Assembly: GCA_016702415.1 (NCBI GenBank)
Contig: JADJEA010000012.1
Span: 86,027 to 150,026 of the forward strand
Direction: 5' to 3'
DNA length: 64,000 nucleotides
Source of the DNA: Nostocoides sp.
GTDB lineage: Bacteria; Actinomycetota; Actinomycetes; Actinomycetales; Dermatophilaceae
Shown here: in pieces, positions 41,344 to 50,275 of the stretch
Numbering within the stretch: the first letter of the stretch is position 1
Layout of the letters: each line of letters opens with the position of its first letter
Notes under the pieces: generated by a model
Database searches by the model: none
Told to the model about the DNA's origin: nothing
What the model saw: only the letters and a program-made list of their open reading frames with translations
Program-made: the position numbers and the translations under genes

Positions 41344-43032
41344 ATGACGTCCGTGACCGACCGCTATCGCGACGCCCGCGACCAATTGCTCGCCCTCCGG
41401 GGCAAGCACGACGAGGCGGTGACGACGTTCACGTGGCCCAATCTCGGCGGCCGGTTCAACTGGGCGGTCGACTGGTTCGACGTCATCGCCCGAGGCAACG
41501 ACAAGCCCGCGCTGGTCATCGTCGAGGAGGACGGGCGGCGCACCGAGGTCAGCTTCGACGCAATGGCGACGGCCTCCGACCAGGTCGCCGCGTGGCTCGG
41601 CGCCCGCGGCATCGGCAAGGGTGACTCGGTCATCGTCATGCTCGGCAACCAGGTCGAGCTGTGGAGCACGATGCTCGGGGTGATGAAGCTCGGCGCCGTC
41701 ATCATGCCGACGACGACTGCGCTGGGTCCCAACGACCTGCGCGACCGGATCGAGCGGGGCGCCGTCAAGGCGGTCGTGTGCAATCCGGGCGACGCCGCGA
41801 AGTTCGAGGGACTCGCCGAGGGCGCACTCAAGGTCGCCGTCGGGGAGGTGGCCGGGTGGGAGAACCTCCTGACGGCATACGACATGGAGGCGGCGGCGGC
41901 ACCCCACCCCGAGACGGCACCGACCGACCGGCTGCTGCTCTATTTCACCAGCGGCACCACCAGCCGGCCCAAGCTCGTCGAGCACACCCAGCAGAGCTAT
42001 CCGTTGGGTCACCTGTCGACGATGTACTGGCTCGGCCTGCAACCCGGCGACGTCCACCTCAACATCTCCTCCCCCGGCTGGGCCAAGCACGCCTGGTCGT
42101 GCTTCTTCTCGCCCTGGATCGCCGAGGCGACGGTCTTCATCTACAACTACACGCGCTTCGACGCCGCCGCGCTGCTCCAGCAGTTGCGCACCGAGCACGT
42201 CACCTCGTTCTGCGCACCGCCGACCGTGTGGCGGATGCTCATCAACGCCGACCTGTCCGGCGGCCCGGGCAATCTGCGCGAGATCATCGGCGCGGGGGAG
42301 CCGCTCAACCCCGAGGTCATCGCCCAGGTCGGCAAGGCGTGGGGGCTGCAGTTGCGCGACGGCTACGGCCAGACCGAGACGACGGCGCAGGTCGGCAACG
42401 CCCCGGGTGACGTCGTCAAGCCCGGTTCGATGGGCAAACCCCTGCCCGGTATGCCGGTCGTCCTGGTCGACCCGCTGACCAACCAGATCGTCCAGGACGA
42501 GGGCGAGATTTGCCTCGACCTGGAGTCCCGCCCCCTCGGCCTGATGACCGGCTACCAGGGCGACGACGCGCGCAACTCTGCCGCCATGATCGGCGGCTTC
42601 TATCACACCGGCGATATCGCCGCCCGGGACGCCGACGGCTACATCACCTATGTCGGGCGCACCGACGATGTGTTCAAGGCGAGCGACTACAAGATCAGCC
42701 CGTTCGAGCTGGAGTCGGTGCTCATCGAGCACCCCGCGGTCGCCGAGGCGGCGGTGGTCCCCGCTCCCGACCCCGTGCGCCTCGCCGTGCCCAAGGCGTT
42801 CGTCGTGCTCGTCCCCGGCCACGAGCCCACGCGGGAGACGGCCCTGTCGATCCTCGCCTACTGCCGCGAGCACCTCGCTCCCTTCCAGCGCATCCGCCGC
42901 CTGGAGTTTTCGGAGTTGCCGAAGACGATCTCCGGCAAGATCCGGCGGGTGGAGTTGCGCCAGCGGGAGGAGGGCGGGCAGGCCAACGCCGCCGAATGGC
43001 GGGACGACATGTTCCCGGAACTCAAGGGCTGA
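41344..43032 (+). CDS. AMP-binding acyl-CoA synthetase
   Basis: 562 residues with AGGAG before the ATG. The adenylate-forming motifs are intact: LLYFTSGTTSRPKLVEHT (P-loop-like A3), DGYGQTETTAQVG (A5), YHTGDIAARDADGYITYVGR (A7/A8) and PKTISGKIRRVELR with the catalytic Lys (A10). It activates a carboxylic acid to the acyl-AMP and then acyl-CoA; the layout is of the acetyl/medium-chain synthetase group. It is transcribed away from the hydrolase and carboxylase genes, with which it may share fatty-acid metabolism. Confidence 0.92.
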   Translation: MTSVTDRYRDARDQLLALRGKHDEAVTTFTWPNLGGRFNWAVDWFDVIARGNDKPALVIVEEDGRRTEVSFDAMATASDQVAAWLGARGIGKGDSVIVMLGNQVELWSTMLGVMKLGAVIMPTTTALGPNDLRDRIERGAVKAVVCNPGDAAKFEGLAEGALKVAVGEVAGWENLLTAYDMEAAAAPHPETAPTDRLLLYFTSGTTSRPKLVEHTQQSYPLGHLSTMYWLGLQPGDVHLNISSPGWAKHAWSCFFSPWIAEATVFIYNYTRFDAAALLQQLRTEHVTSFCAPPTVWRMLINADLSGGPGNLREIIGAGEPLNPEVIAQVGKAWGLQLRDGYGQTETTAQVGNAPGDVVKPGSMGKPLPGMPVVLVDPLTNQIVQDEGEICLDLESRPLGLMTGYQGDDARNSAAMIGGFYHTGDIAARDADGYITYVGRTDDVFKASDYKISPFELESVLIEHPAVAEAAVVPAPDPVRLAVPKAFVVLVPGHEPTRETALSILAYCREHLAPFQRIRRLEFSELPKTISGKIRRVELRQREEGGQANAAEWRDDMFPELKG

Positions 43033-43143
43033 TCGCGGCGCCGCGCCACCGACCTGACAGACTCTCTGCGGGAGGGCGGGGATCGGTGACGCCCTCGCCC
43101 GGCCGCGGGAGGCGCGGCATACGACAGCTCGAGGGGATATGGG

Positions 43144-44190
43144 ATGGCCAAGGTGACGACGACGGCGACGGGCGGATCGGGTGGCTCTCTTGGAGGGCGA
43201 TTCGGCGGGATGGCCAAGGTCGTGGGGGTGCTCGGGGTGATCGCCCTGGTCCTGGCCGGTCTCGCCTCGCTGGTGCGCACCGTCGCCTCTCCGGCCGACG
43301 AGGTCGCGGTCCACAAGGGGGGCGGGATCATCGAGGCGCCCAACTCGAAGGGCTGCGTCAACGCCAACAGCCGGCAACTGCGGCGACCGGGAGACAAGTA
43401 CTTCTGGTATCCGGCCTCCCAGCGGACCTACAACTTCACCGGTGGGGACGGCGCCGATCACGCGGCCTTCTCGGTGGTGAGCAAGGACTTCCAGCAGTTG
43501 GAGGTGCCTGGGTCGGTGGAGTTCCGCCTCAACGTCGACTGCCAAGTGCTCACGCGGTTCCACGACGCGATCGGCAACCGCTATCACGCGTTCTACAGCA
43601 CGTCCGATGAGTGGTCCCAAACCAATGACGGCTGGCAGCGGATGCTCGACCTCTATTTCGCGCCAGCCCTCGACGCGACCCTCGACCGGGTCGCGAAGAA
43701 ATACACCTGGAAGGAGCTGTATGCCGATCCGACCATCAAGGATGAGATGAACCGGACCGTCAACGAGCAGCTCGCGACGTTGATCCAGCAGAAGATGCCG
43801 GGCGAGGACGAGTTCTTCCAGGGCTTCTCGGCCCTCATCCAGCAGCCGCGCCCCAGCGATGCCCTCGTCCGGGCGCTCTCGGATGAGGAGGCCGGGCGCG
43901 CCCAGGCCGCCGCCGCCAAGGCAAGGGCCGTCGCCGACGCCGAGACGACGCAGGCCAAGGCGGTCGCCGAGGCGGAGGCGGCCAAGGCCGCCGCGAACGC
44001 CCAGGTCGCCCAGAAGGAGGCCGAGGCCAAGATCGCCCGGCTCGAGGCGGAGATCACGGCCGCGGCGATGAAACCCTTCGGCAGCGCCAAGGAATACAAC
44101 AACTGGCTCGCGATCCAGCACGGCCTCAACCCGTATCAGCCCACCTACAGCGGCACCGTCCTCGCGCCGTCCCAGACGCCGACGCCCTGA
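43144..44190 (+). CDS. SPFH/Band 7-like membrane protein
   Basis: 348 residues. A glycine-rich start, one membrane helix (VVGVLGVIALVLAGLASLV), then an SPFH-type domain (DEVAVHKGGGIIEAPNSKGC to QLATLIQQKMPGEDEFFQG) and a long Ala/Glu/Lys coiled coil at residues ~245-305 (AAAAKARAVADAETTQAKAV), ending in a Pro/Thr tail. SPFH proteins oligomerise on membranes and scaffold other proteins. GAGGGGATATGGG precedes the ATG. Confidence 0.85.
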   Translation: MAKVTTTATGGSGGSLGGRFGGMAKVVGVLGVIALVLAGLASLVRTVASPADEVAVHKGGGIIEAPNSKGCVNANSRQLRRPGDKYFWYPASQRTYNFTGGDGADHAAFSVVSKDFQQLEVPGSVEFRLNVDCQVLTRFHDAIGNRYHAFYSTSDEWSQTNDGWQRMLDLYFAPALDATLDRVAKKYTWKELYADPTIKDEMNRTVNEQLATLIQQKMPGEDEFFQGFSALIQQPRPSDALVRALSDEEAGRAQAAAAKARAVADAETTQAKAVAEAEAAKAAANAQVAQKEAEAKIARLEAEITAAAMKPFGSAKEYNNWLAIQHGLNPYQPTYSGTVLAPSQTPTP

Positions 44191-44216
44191 CGCCGGACAG
44201 GAGGGGGCGGGCGGCA

Positions 44217-44222
44217 TACCGT
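44217..44222 (+). promoter_or_regulatory. -10 element for leaderless GPP34 transcript
   Basis: TACCGT ends 6 nt before the ATG at 44229 and is formed by the last bases of a GGCATAC motif. No ribosome binding site lies between. Confidence 0.4.
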
Positions 44223-44228
44223 GGACCC

Positions 44229-44906
44229 ATGTTGATCGCCGAGGAGTACGCCCTGCTGGCCCGCGAGGAGGACAGCGGCAAGGTCAAGGTGTCCGGTCCG
44301 CACCTGCGGATGGCCCTGTGCGGCGCCCTCCTGATCGACCTGGTCCTGCGCGAGCGCATCAGCGTGACCCCCCACGACCTGCCCTGGCGCGAACGTGACC
44401 GGATCGAGGTGCTGCTGGACTCCTCCACCGAGGATCGCATCCTTGACCTTGCGCTCGCCGAGGCCGTCAAGCAGGCCGGTCACAAGCCCAAGGACGTCAT
44501 CCTCAAGTGGAACAACGGCCGCGTCGGCAAGCTCCTCGTCGAAGAGGTGATGACCCGGCTGGTGACGTCGGGAATCGTCGGGCGGGAGCGGCATACCGTC
44601 ATGGGGGTCATCAATGTCGACCACTTCCCCGAGGTCGACCCCGCGCCGGAGCGTGAGGTGCGGCAGCGGGTCGACGCGGCCCTGATGGGGGGCGAGCCGA
44701 GCGCACGGACCGCGATCCTCATCTCGTTGCTGAGCGCGACCGACCTGTTGACCAAGGTCATTTCCGAGGAGACCGACAAGCGGACGGCCCGGAAGCGGGC
44801 CAAGGAGATCGCGGCGACGGAGTGGACCGGACGGGCGGTCAAGGAGGCGATCAGCCAGATCTCCGCCTCCGTGGGCGCGGCGGCCGTCATCGCGGCGAAC
44901 GCCTGA
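44229..44906 (+). CDS. GPP34 family phosphoprotein-like protein
   Basis: 225 residues. MLIAEEYALLAREEDSGKVKV, then LCGALLIDLVLRERI, are the family hallmark of GPP34 (Golgi phosphoprotein 3-like), and the C-terminal part carries the ILISLLSATDLLTKVI helix and TEWTGRAVKEAI. In eukaryotes the family binds phosphoinositide membranes; in actinobacteria its role is not settled. It follows the SPFH gene by 38 bp and ends at a strong terminator. Confidence 0.92.
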   Translation: MLIAEEYALLAREEDSGKVKVSGPHLRMALCGALLIDLVLRERISVTPHDLPWRERDRIEVLLDSSTEDRILDLALAEAVKQAGHKPKDVILKWNNGRVGKLLVEEVMTRLVTSGIVGRERHTVMGVINVDHFPEVDPAPEREVRQRVDAALMGGEPSARTAILISLLSATDLLTKVISEETDKRTARKRAKEIAATEWTGRAVKEAISQISASVGAAAVIAANA

Positions 44907-44926
44907 CCCGCCGCCACCCGATAGCA

Positions 44927-44965
44927 AAGGGCCCCGACCGGCGTCATCCGCTGGTCGGGGCCCTT
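44927..44965. terminator. Terminator after the GPP34 gene
   Basis: AAGGGCCCCGACC and GGTCGGGGCCCTT pair perfectly (13 bp), followed by TCGTGTG. It lies between the GPP34 gene and the opposing tRNA-Tyr, so it can serve both. Confidence 0.9.
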
Positions 44966-44978
44966 CGTGTGCACGGGG

Positions 44979-45059
44979 TGGCAGGTCAAGGATTCGAACC
45001 TTGGAAGCTTTCGCGACGGATTTACAGTCCGCTCCCATTGGCCGCTCGGGCAACCTGCC
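44979..45059 (-). tRNA. tRNA-Tyr (GTA)
   Basis: 81 nt, type II with a long variable arm. Acceptor GGCAGGT/ACCTGCC, anticodon loop CTGTAAA gives GTA, T arm GGTTCGAATCC, discriminator A. No encoded CCA. Confidence 0.95.
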
Positions 45060-45115
45060 TGGTGCGCATGGAAGGATAGCAAGCCGATCCCCTCAGCGCG
45101 AAACGGAGTTCTCCC

Positions 45116-45610
45116 ATGGCCGATGCCAGCTTCGACATCGTCAGCAAGGTCGACCGCCAGGAGGTCGACAACGCCCTCAACCAGGCCGCGAAGGAGGTCG
45201 CCCAGCGTTATGACTTCAAGGGCGTCGGCGCCTCGATCGAGTGGAGCGGCGAGAAGGTGCTGCTCAAGGCCAACACCCCCGAGCGGGTGCGCGCGGTGCT
45301 CGACGTCTTCGAGAGCAAGCTCGTCCGGCGCGGGGTGAGCCTGAAGTCGATCGACTTCGGTGACAAGGAGGCGAGCCCCAGCGGCAAGGAATACCGCCTC
45401 GAGGGACCCCTGAAGAACGGCATCGACCAGGAGAACGCTAAGAAGATCGCCAAGATCATCCGCGACGAGGGCCCGCGCGGCGTCAAGCCGCTGATCCAGG
45501 GGGATGAGTTGCGGGTCACCAGCAAGTCGCGTGACGACCTCCAGGCGGTCATCGCCCTGCTCAAGGGCAAGGATCTCGACGTCGCGCTGCAGTTCACGAA
45601 CTACCGCTGA
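45116..45610 (+). CDS. YajQ-family nucleotide-binding protein
   Basis: 164 residues, full length. MADASFDIVSKVDRQEVDNA, RYDFKGVGASIEW and GDELRVTSKSRDDLQAVIALL are family signatures. It has two ferredoxin-like domains; members bind nucleotides, and some bind cyclic di-GMP and act as regulators. It stands alone between tRNA-Tyr and an SDR gene. Confidence 0.96.
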   Translation: MADASFDIVSKVDRQEVDNALNQAAKEVAQRYDFKGVGASIEWSGEKVLLKANTPERVRAVLDVFESKLVRRGVSLKSIDFGDKEASPSGKEYRLEGPLKNGIDQENAKKIAKIIRDEGPRGVKPLIQGDELRVTSKSRDDLQAVIALLKGKDLDVALQFTNYR

Positions 45611-45722
45611 CGACAGACCGTCCGGACCTGACACGGCTGGCCCGGCTCGCCCGACCCGGCTCCCGACGGGGAGGGAGGGGTCGGCATACCCCCGTGGTGC
45701 GGCCCGCCACCGTTGGTGGGCA

Positions 45723-45728
45723 TAGATT
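45723..45728 (+). promoter_or_regulatory. -10 element for leaderless SDR transcript
   Basis: TAGATT ends 7 nt before the ATG at 45736; that ATG is inside a GTATGCC motif. No ribosome binding site is visible. Confidence 0.45.
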
Positions 45729-45735
45729 CGGTCGT

Positions 45736-46539
45736 ATGCCGACCCCCACCTCCCCCACCCCGTTGCGTGCCGTCGTCACCGGAGCCGGCCGGGGGATCGG
45801 CGCCGCGATCGCGGCCAAGTTGGCCGCGGAAGGTGCCCAGGTGGTCGTCAGCGACATCGACCCCGCGACGGTCGCCGACGTCGCCACCGCCATCGGGGGG
45901 TATGCCGTTCCCGCCGACGCGACGAGTCCGGCCGAGATCGAGCATCTCCTGGCCGCCGCCACCGATCACCTCGGCGATATCGACGCGTACTTCGGCAATG
46001 CCGGCATCATCGGCGGCGGCGGGCTGGAGAGCAGCGACGCGGAGTGGGGGCGCACCCTCGACGTCAACGTCATGGCGCATGTCCGGGTCGCGCGGCTGCT
46101 GATGCCCGGCTGGGTTCGGCGCGGACACGGACGCTTCGTCGTGACCGCGAGCGCGGCGGGCTTGTTGTCGATGATCGGCGACGCGCCATATTCGGTGTCC
46201 AAGCACGCCGCCGTCGCCTTCGCCGAGTGGCTGTCGATCACGTACGGCGACAAGGGAATCGTCGTCCAGGCCCTGTGTCCCCAGGGGGTGCAAACGGCCA
46301 TGCTCGACGCCGCCGGGGACCTGCGCGACCTGCTCGCCTCGCAGGGTGCCCTGACCCCGCGGGAGGTCGCCGACTGCGTCTGGGAGGGGCTTCAGGACGA
46401 CCGGTTCCTCATCCTCCCCCACCCGCAGGTGGCCGACTTCTATCGCTATCGCGCGGCCGACACCGACGGCTGGCTGCGGGGGATGCGCAAGCTCCAGAGC
46501 GGGTGGGAGGCCCGGCGCGGTCACGCCACGACGTCGTAG
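45736..46539 (+). CDS. SDR-family oxidoreductase
   Basis: 267 residues. Rossmann motif VVTGAGRGIGAAIAAKL (TGxxxGxG), DIDPATVADVA, GNAGIIGGGG (NAG) and the catalytic Ser...Tyr-x-x-x-Lys in VTASAAGLLSMIGDAPYSVSK. The Asp after the second strand favours NAD over NADP. The substrate is unknown. It faces pepN tail to tail. Confidence 0.93.
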   Translation: MPTPTSPTPLRAVVTGAGRGIGAAIAAKLAAEGAQVVVSDIDPATVADVATAIGGYAVPADATSPAEIEHLLAAATDHLGDIDAYFGNAGIIGGGGLESSDAEWGRTLDVNVMAHVRVARLLMPGWVRRGHGRFVVTASAAGLLSMIGDAPYSVSKHAAVAFAEWLSITYGDKGIVVQALCPQGVQTAMLDAAGDLRDLLASQGALTPREVADCVWEGLQDDRFLILPHPQVADFYRYRAADTDGWLRGMRKLQSGWEARRGHATTS

Positions 46540-46659
46540 CGGACGGCCCCGGTCGCCGCACGGCGCTCGTCGGCAGGCCCGCCGTGCTCAGCCGGGCGGG
46601 CGGGCGCCGTCCGGCGGTTACACCGGCGGTAACGGCCGTCGACGACAGCACCCGTCGGG

Positions 46660-49161
46660 TCAGTCCTTGCGGGCGGCGGACGCCTCGGAGGCGGGGAAGG
46701 CGGCCCGCGAGGCCAGCGCCTCGGTGAGCTTCGACTGGGCGTCGACGATGGAGCGCGACACGGCGGGCGTCAGGAGGCCGGACGCGAGTGCGGCCTCCCC
46801 CAGCCTCAACGTCGCGGGCTCGACCAGGCGCAGCGGGTAGGCCAGGGTGGCAACCGTGCCCAGGGCGTCCTCCCCCACCCGGGAGGCAAGGGCGGGGATG
46901 TCGGTGAAGTAGCGCGCGGCATACGGACGGACGAGGTCCGGGTCGGGGGCGACCCAGAACGCACTGGCCAGGGCGTTGAGTTCGTAGTTGGAGCGTTCCG
47001 GGTTGGCCGTCAGCTCGCGCCAGGACCACTCCTTGGCGTCGGTGGTCGGACGCGCGGCCAGGGCCGCGAGGGCGGCCTCCTGACCGGCGAGGCTGTCGTC
47101 GATGAGGCGATAGTGCTCGATCTCCTCGGCGTCCATGTGGCCGAGGCGGGCGAGGGCGCGCACGACGCACCACCGGAAGTCGGAATCCTGCTCCAGGCCG
47201 TCCGGCAGTTCCCGACCGCGCACCCAGTGGCCCAGCAGGTCGGTGTCGCGGGTCGCCTGCACCAGGGTTCGCGCGGCGATGAGCCGGGCGCCCGGAGTCG
47301 GCGGCGCGGCGAGGAGAGCGCGGGCGGCGTCGGCCACCGCCGTCTCGGCGGGGCCGGTCTCCTGCGGGGGCAGGAAGACGGGCAGCACCCGCCCGACGAC
47401 CTGGGTCGCGACCCGGTTGAGGATCGAGTCGTTGACCTCCCGTGGCCAGGCGGCCACGAAGGCGGCGAGGAGGTCACGGGGGTCGACGCGGGCGGCATAC
47501 ATCCCGTCCAGCAGCGCAAGCCACGCGACGGCGCGGGCCTGAGGGTCGGGGATGTCGGCCAATCCGGCGGGGAGATGGGCGAGGGTCCGCGCGTCCAGCG
47601 CCGAGACGGCCCAGGTCAGATCGCCGGCATTCGGCAGGACGATCTCGGCACTCGGGGCCGCCGCGAGGGCCGGCCAGCGCTCGGTCGACCTCGTCAGCGT
47701 GCCCGCGACCCGGAAGACCTCGCGTCCGCCGGTGAAGCCGGCGATGTCGAAGGCGTGAGGGCGGCGCACCCGAGGGACGTCGGCCGGGGTCGATCGAACG
47801 ACCCGGCCGTTGTCCTGGAAGGCGCTGAGGTCGTCCAACCCCTCAGTCTCAAGCCATACGCGGCTCCAGTCGTGCAGGTCGCGCCCGCTGGCTCGTTCCA
47901 TCGCGTCGAGGAAGTCGGCGAGTTCGCCATTGCCGAAGGCGAGTCGCCCGAGATAGGCCCGCACGCCGGCGACGAAGGCGTCGTCACCGATATAGGCGAT
48001 GAGCTGGCGCAGAACTGAACTCCCCTTGGCATAGGCGATGCCGTCGAAGTTGTTGAGGGCCGCGCGGGCGGTCTCGGCCGGCGAGCCCGCGACCGGATGC
48101 CGGGAGGGAGACCGCTCGGCGGAGTGCCCCCACAGCTTCCGGGCCATGGTCGAGTCGACCCACGCCCCGGTGAACTCGGTGGCGGCGACGCAGGTGCGGT
48201 GGGCCATGTATTCGGCGAAAGATTCGTTGAGCCACAAGTCATCCCACCACTTCATGGTCACCAGATCGCCGAACCACATGTGCGCCATCTCGTGGGCGAT
48301 CGTGTTGGTCCGGGTCAGGATCTCATCACCCGTGGCCGCCCCGCGGTAGAGGTAGACGTCGCGGATCGTCACGCAGCCGGGGTTTTCCATTGCCCCCGCG
48401 TTGAACTCGGGGGCGAACACCTGGTGGTACTCCCCGAAGGGATAGCGGATGCCGAAGAGCCCGTGGTAGTAGTCCAAGCACTGCTTGGTCACGGTGAGGA
48501 TCTGCGGCGCCTGAGCGGTGAGCGCGCCGCCGAGGGAGGCCCGGGCGTGGACTCCGAGGGGTACGCCGTCGTGCTCGTCCGTGACGCTCGCCCACGGGCC
48601 GGCGCAGATGGTGACGAAATACGTGGCAAGTGGCGGGGTCACGGCCAGTTCCCACCGCCCCGTGCCGGTATGCCGCGCGGCCCCGTTCCCGACGACACTC
48701 CACCCCGCCGGGACGGTCACCGACACGGCATACGACGCCTTGAGGTCGGGCTGGTCGAAGCAGGCGAAGACGGTCGGGGCGGCGTCGAGAAACATGTGGC
48801 CGTAGACGTACGACTGCCCGTCGGCCGGGTCCTCGCTGCGGTGCAGCCCCTGGCCGTCCTGGCTGTAGGCCATCGTCGCCCGGACCTCGAGGACGTGCGG
48901 TCCTGGCGTGAGCCCGGTCAGCGGATAGCGGCCGTCGGCGAGGGCACCCGGGTCGAGCGGGAGCCCGTCGAGGGCAAGTCGCTCCAGCGCCACCGGCCTG
49001 ATGTCGACGAATGTCTCCGGCTCACGGGCGGTGAACTGGATCGTCGTGCGCGAGCCGAACTGCCGGTCCCCCGAGTCGAGATCGAGGTCGAGGTCGACGC
49101 GCTCGACGGAGACGGCGCGGGCGCGAGCCTGCGCCTCGAGGCGGGTCAGGCTGGCGGGCAC
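46660..49161 (-). CDS. pepN: Aminopeptidase N (M1 family)
   Basis: 833 residues. M1 motifs: exopeptidase site AGAMENPG, zinc site HEMAHMWFGDLVTM (HExxH) with the downstream Glu in WLNESFAEYMA, and the ERAP1-like C-terminal helical domain. It removes N-terminal residues from peptides in the cytoplasm. I chose the GTG at 49161 (PASLTRLEAQARARAV); upstream coding would be a long unconserved Arg-rich tail. CAGGAT lies 6 nt before it, a possible leaderless -10. Confidence 0.96.
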   Translation of the reverse strand: MPASLTRLEAQARARAVSVERVDLDLDLDSGDRQFGSRTTIQFTAREPETFVDIRPVALERLALDGLPLDPGALADGRYPLTGLTPGPHVLEVRATMAYSQDGQGLHRSEDPADGQSYVYGHMFLDAAPTVFACFDQPDLKASYAVSVTVPAGWSVVGNGAARHTGTGRWELAVTPPLATYFVTICAGPWASVTDEHDGVPLGVHARASLGGALTAQAPQILTVTKQCLDYYHGLFGIRYPFGEYHQVFAPEFNAGAMENPGCVTIRDVYLYRGAATGDEILTRTNTIAHEMAHMWFGDLVTMKWWDDLWLNESFAEYMAHRTCVAATEFTGAWVDSTMARKLWGHSAERSPSRHPVAGSPAETARAALNNFDGIAYAKGSSVLRQLIAYIGDDAFVAGVRAYLGRLAFGNGELADFLDAMERASGRDLHDWSRVWLETEGLDDLSAFQDNGRVVRSTPADVPRVRRPHAFDIAGFTGGREVFRVAGTLTRSTERWPALAAAPSAEIVLPNAGDLTWAVSALDARTLAHLPAGLADIPDPQARAVAWLALLDGMYAARVDPRDLLAAFVAAWPREVNDSILNRVATQVVGRVLPVFLPPQETGPAETAVADAARALLAAPPTPGARLIAARTLVQATRDTDLLGHWVRGRELPDGLEQDSDFRWCVVRALARLGHMDAEEIEHYRLIDDSLAGQEAALAALAARPTTDAKEWSWRELTANPERSNYELNALASAFWVAPDPDLVRPYAARYFTDIPALASRVGEDALGTVATLAYPLRLVEPATLRLGEAALASGLLTPAVSRSIVDAQSKLTEALASRAAFPASEASAARKD

Positions 49162-49543
49162 CCCGCCATCCTGCCTGGTCGGGGCGACCGATGGGGCGAG
49201 GAGGTGTCGGGATGCGCCTTCCCCCCGCGGCGCCAGCCTTCGCTGTGGTGACGGACGAGACGGCGGACGGGCATCGGGACGTCGAGGAGGGTCGCCACAG
49301 CCCGGTCCGCGAGCACTCCTGGTGATACATCTCGACACGACGTTCCTGGTCGACACCATGCGCGAATCCGTCACCGAACGGAGGCAGCTCAGGATGTCAG
49401 CCGTTGCAGCCGGAGGTGGGGTGGGACGTGCCGTGAGATCGGAGGCTAAGCCCCCGGTAGCATTTGTGCTACACGCTCGCTCATGCCTCCGGCGGCCAGC
49501 CCGGTCCATCCCGTCCTTGGCGACGAGCCCCTACATTGGCGCA
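49162..49543. other. Divergent promoter region between pepN and MDMPI-type gene
   Basis: No gene supported. It contains a perfect palindrome at 49457-49472 (listed separately) and TACATT at 49532-49537, 6 nt before the ATG at 49544, a likely leaderless -10. Confidence 0.45.
49457..49472. promoter_or_regulatory. Palindrome GTAGCA-N4-TGCTAC, possible operator
   Basis: Perfect 6-bp half sites around TTTG, about 60 bp upstream of the -10 of the 49544 gene, in an otherwise GC-rich spacer. The size fits a dimeric TetR/GntR-type regulator, but no regulator gene is adjacent. Confidence 0.4.
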
Positions 49544-50191
49544 ATGAGCGACACCCCGCGACGCCCCGTGGTCTTCGATGCCGCGCTGGTGCGCGCCGCC
49601 TATCGCGATGCCGGCGCGGCCCTGCTGGACATGGTCGCCGCGGTTCCGCAGGACGCGTGGGATCGCGCCGGGCTTGGCGAGTGGACCGTCCGAGACCTGG
49701 TCGGGCACGCGGGACGCTCGTTTGTGACGGTGTCGGAGTACCTTCGCGCGGGCGACGGGCAGCCGCTGTCGCTCCGGCATTCCTTCGACTACGGGCAGGC
49801 CGCGGCGCTCATCGCTGCCGATCCGGGCGCGGTCACCGAGCGTGGCCGCGCCGCGGGCCGTGCGCTCGGCCCGGACCCGGTAGGCGGACTCACCCGGCTC
49901 TTCGACAACGCCGTCGCGGATGTGGCGGCCGCGCCCGACGAGGCGCCCTGCGCGACGCTCGTCGGGGTGATGCGACTGGTCGATTACCTGCCCTCCCGGA
50001 TCTTCGAACTGATCGTCCATACCGACGACCTGGCTCAGGCACTCGGCACGACGGCCCCGGCGCCGGTAACCGCCAGGGTGGTCGCCCTGACGTTCGCGGC
50101 CGGGTTGGCCGGGGAAAGCGAGCGGTATGCCGTGGCGCTGCGTGCCCTCACCGGCCGGGGTCTCCCGCCGGGCGGGTTTTCCGTGGTGTGA
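49544..50191 (+). CDS. Mycothiol-dependent maleylpyruvate isomerase-like protein
   Basis: 215 residues. The DinB/MDMPI fold is indicated by ALLDMVAAVPQDAWDRAGLGEW, TVRDLVGHAGRSFVTVSEYL (metal His near residue 50) and PSRIFELIVHTDDLAQAL (His and Asp). Such proteins use mycothiol as cofactor in isomerisation or conjugation. The actual substrate is unknown. The start is set by TACATT 6 nt upstream, so probably leaderless. Confidence 0.85.
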   Translation: MSDTPRRPVVFDAALVRAAYRDAGAALLDMVAAVPQDAWDRAGLGEWTVRDLVGHAGRSFVTVSEYLRAGDGQPLSLRHSFDYGQAAALIAADPGAVTERGRAAGRALGPDPVGGLTRLFDNAVADVAAAPDEAPCATLVGVMRLVDYLPSRIFELIVHTDDLAQALGTTAPAPVTARVVALTFAAGLAGESERYAVALRALTGRGLPPGGFSVV

Positions 50192-50275
50192 GCGCCGGCG
50201 TCCCGGCCCGACCGCCTCTGGGGCGCGCGCGGGCGCCCCGAAGGGTGCGGTGCTCCTTGCGCGACCGTTGACCCC

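Noticed and set aside
41161..44217. Minus-strand open frame of about 1,000 codons opposite the acyl-CoA synthetase and SPFH genes
   Set aside because: The plus-strand genes carry full catalytic motifs and ribosome binding sites; the antisense frame has none.
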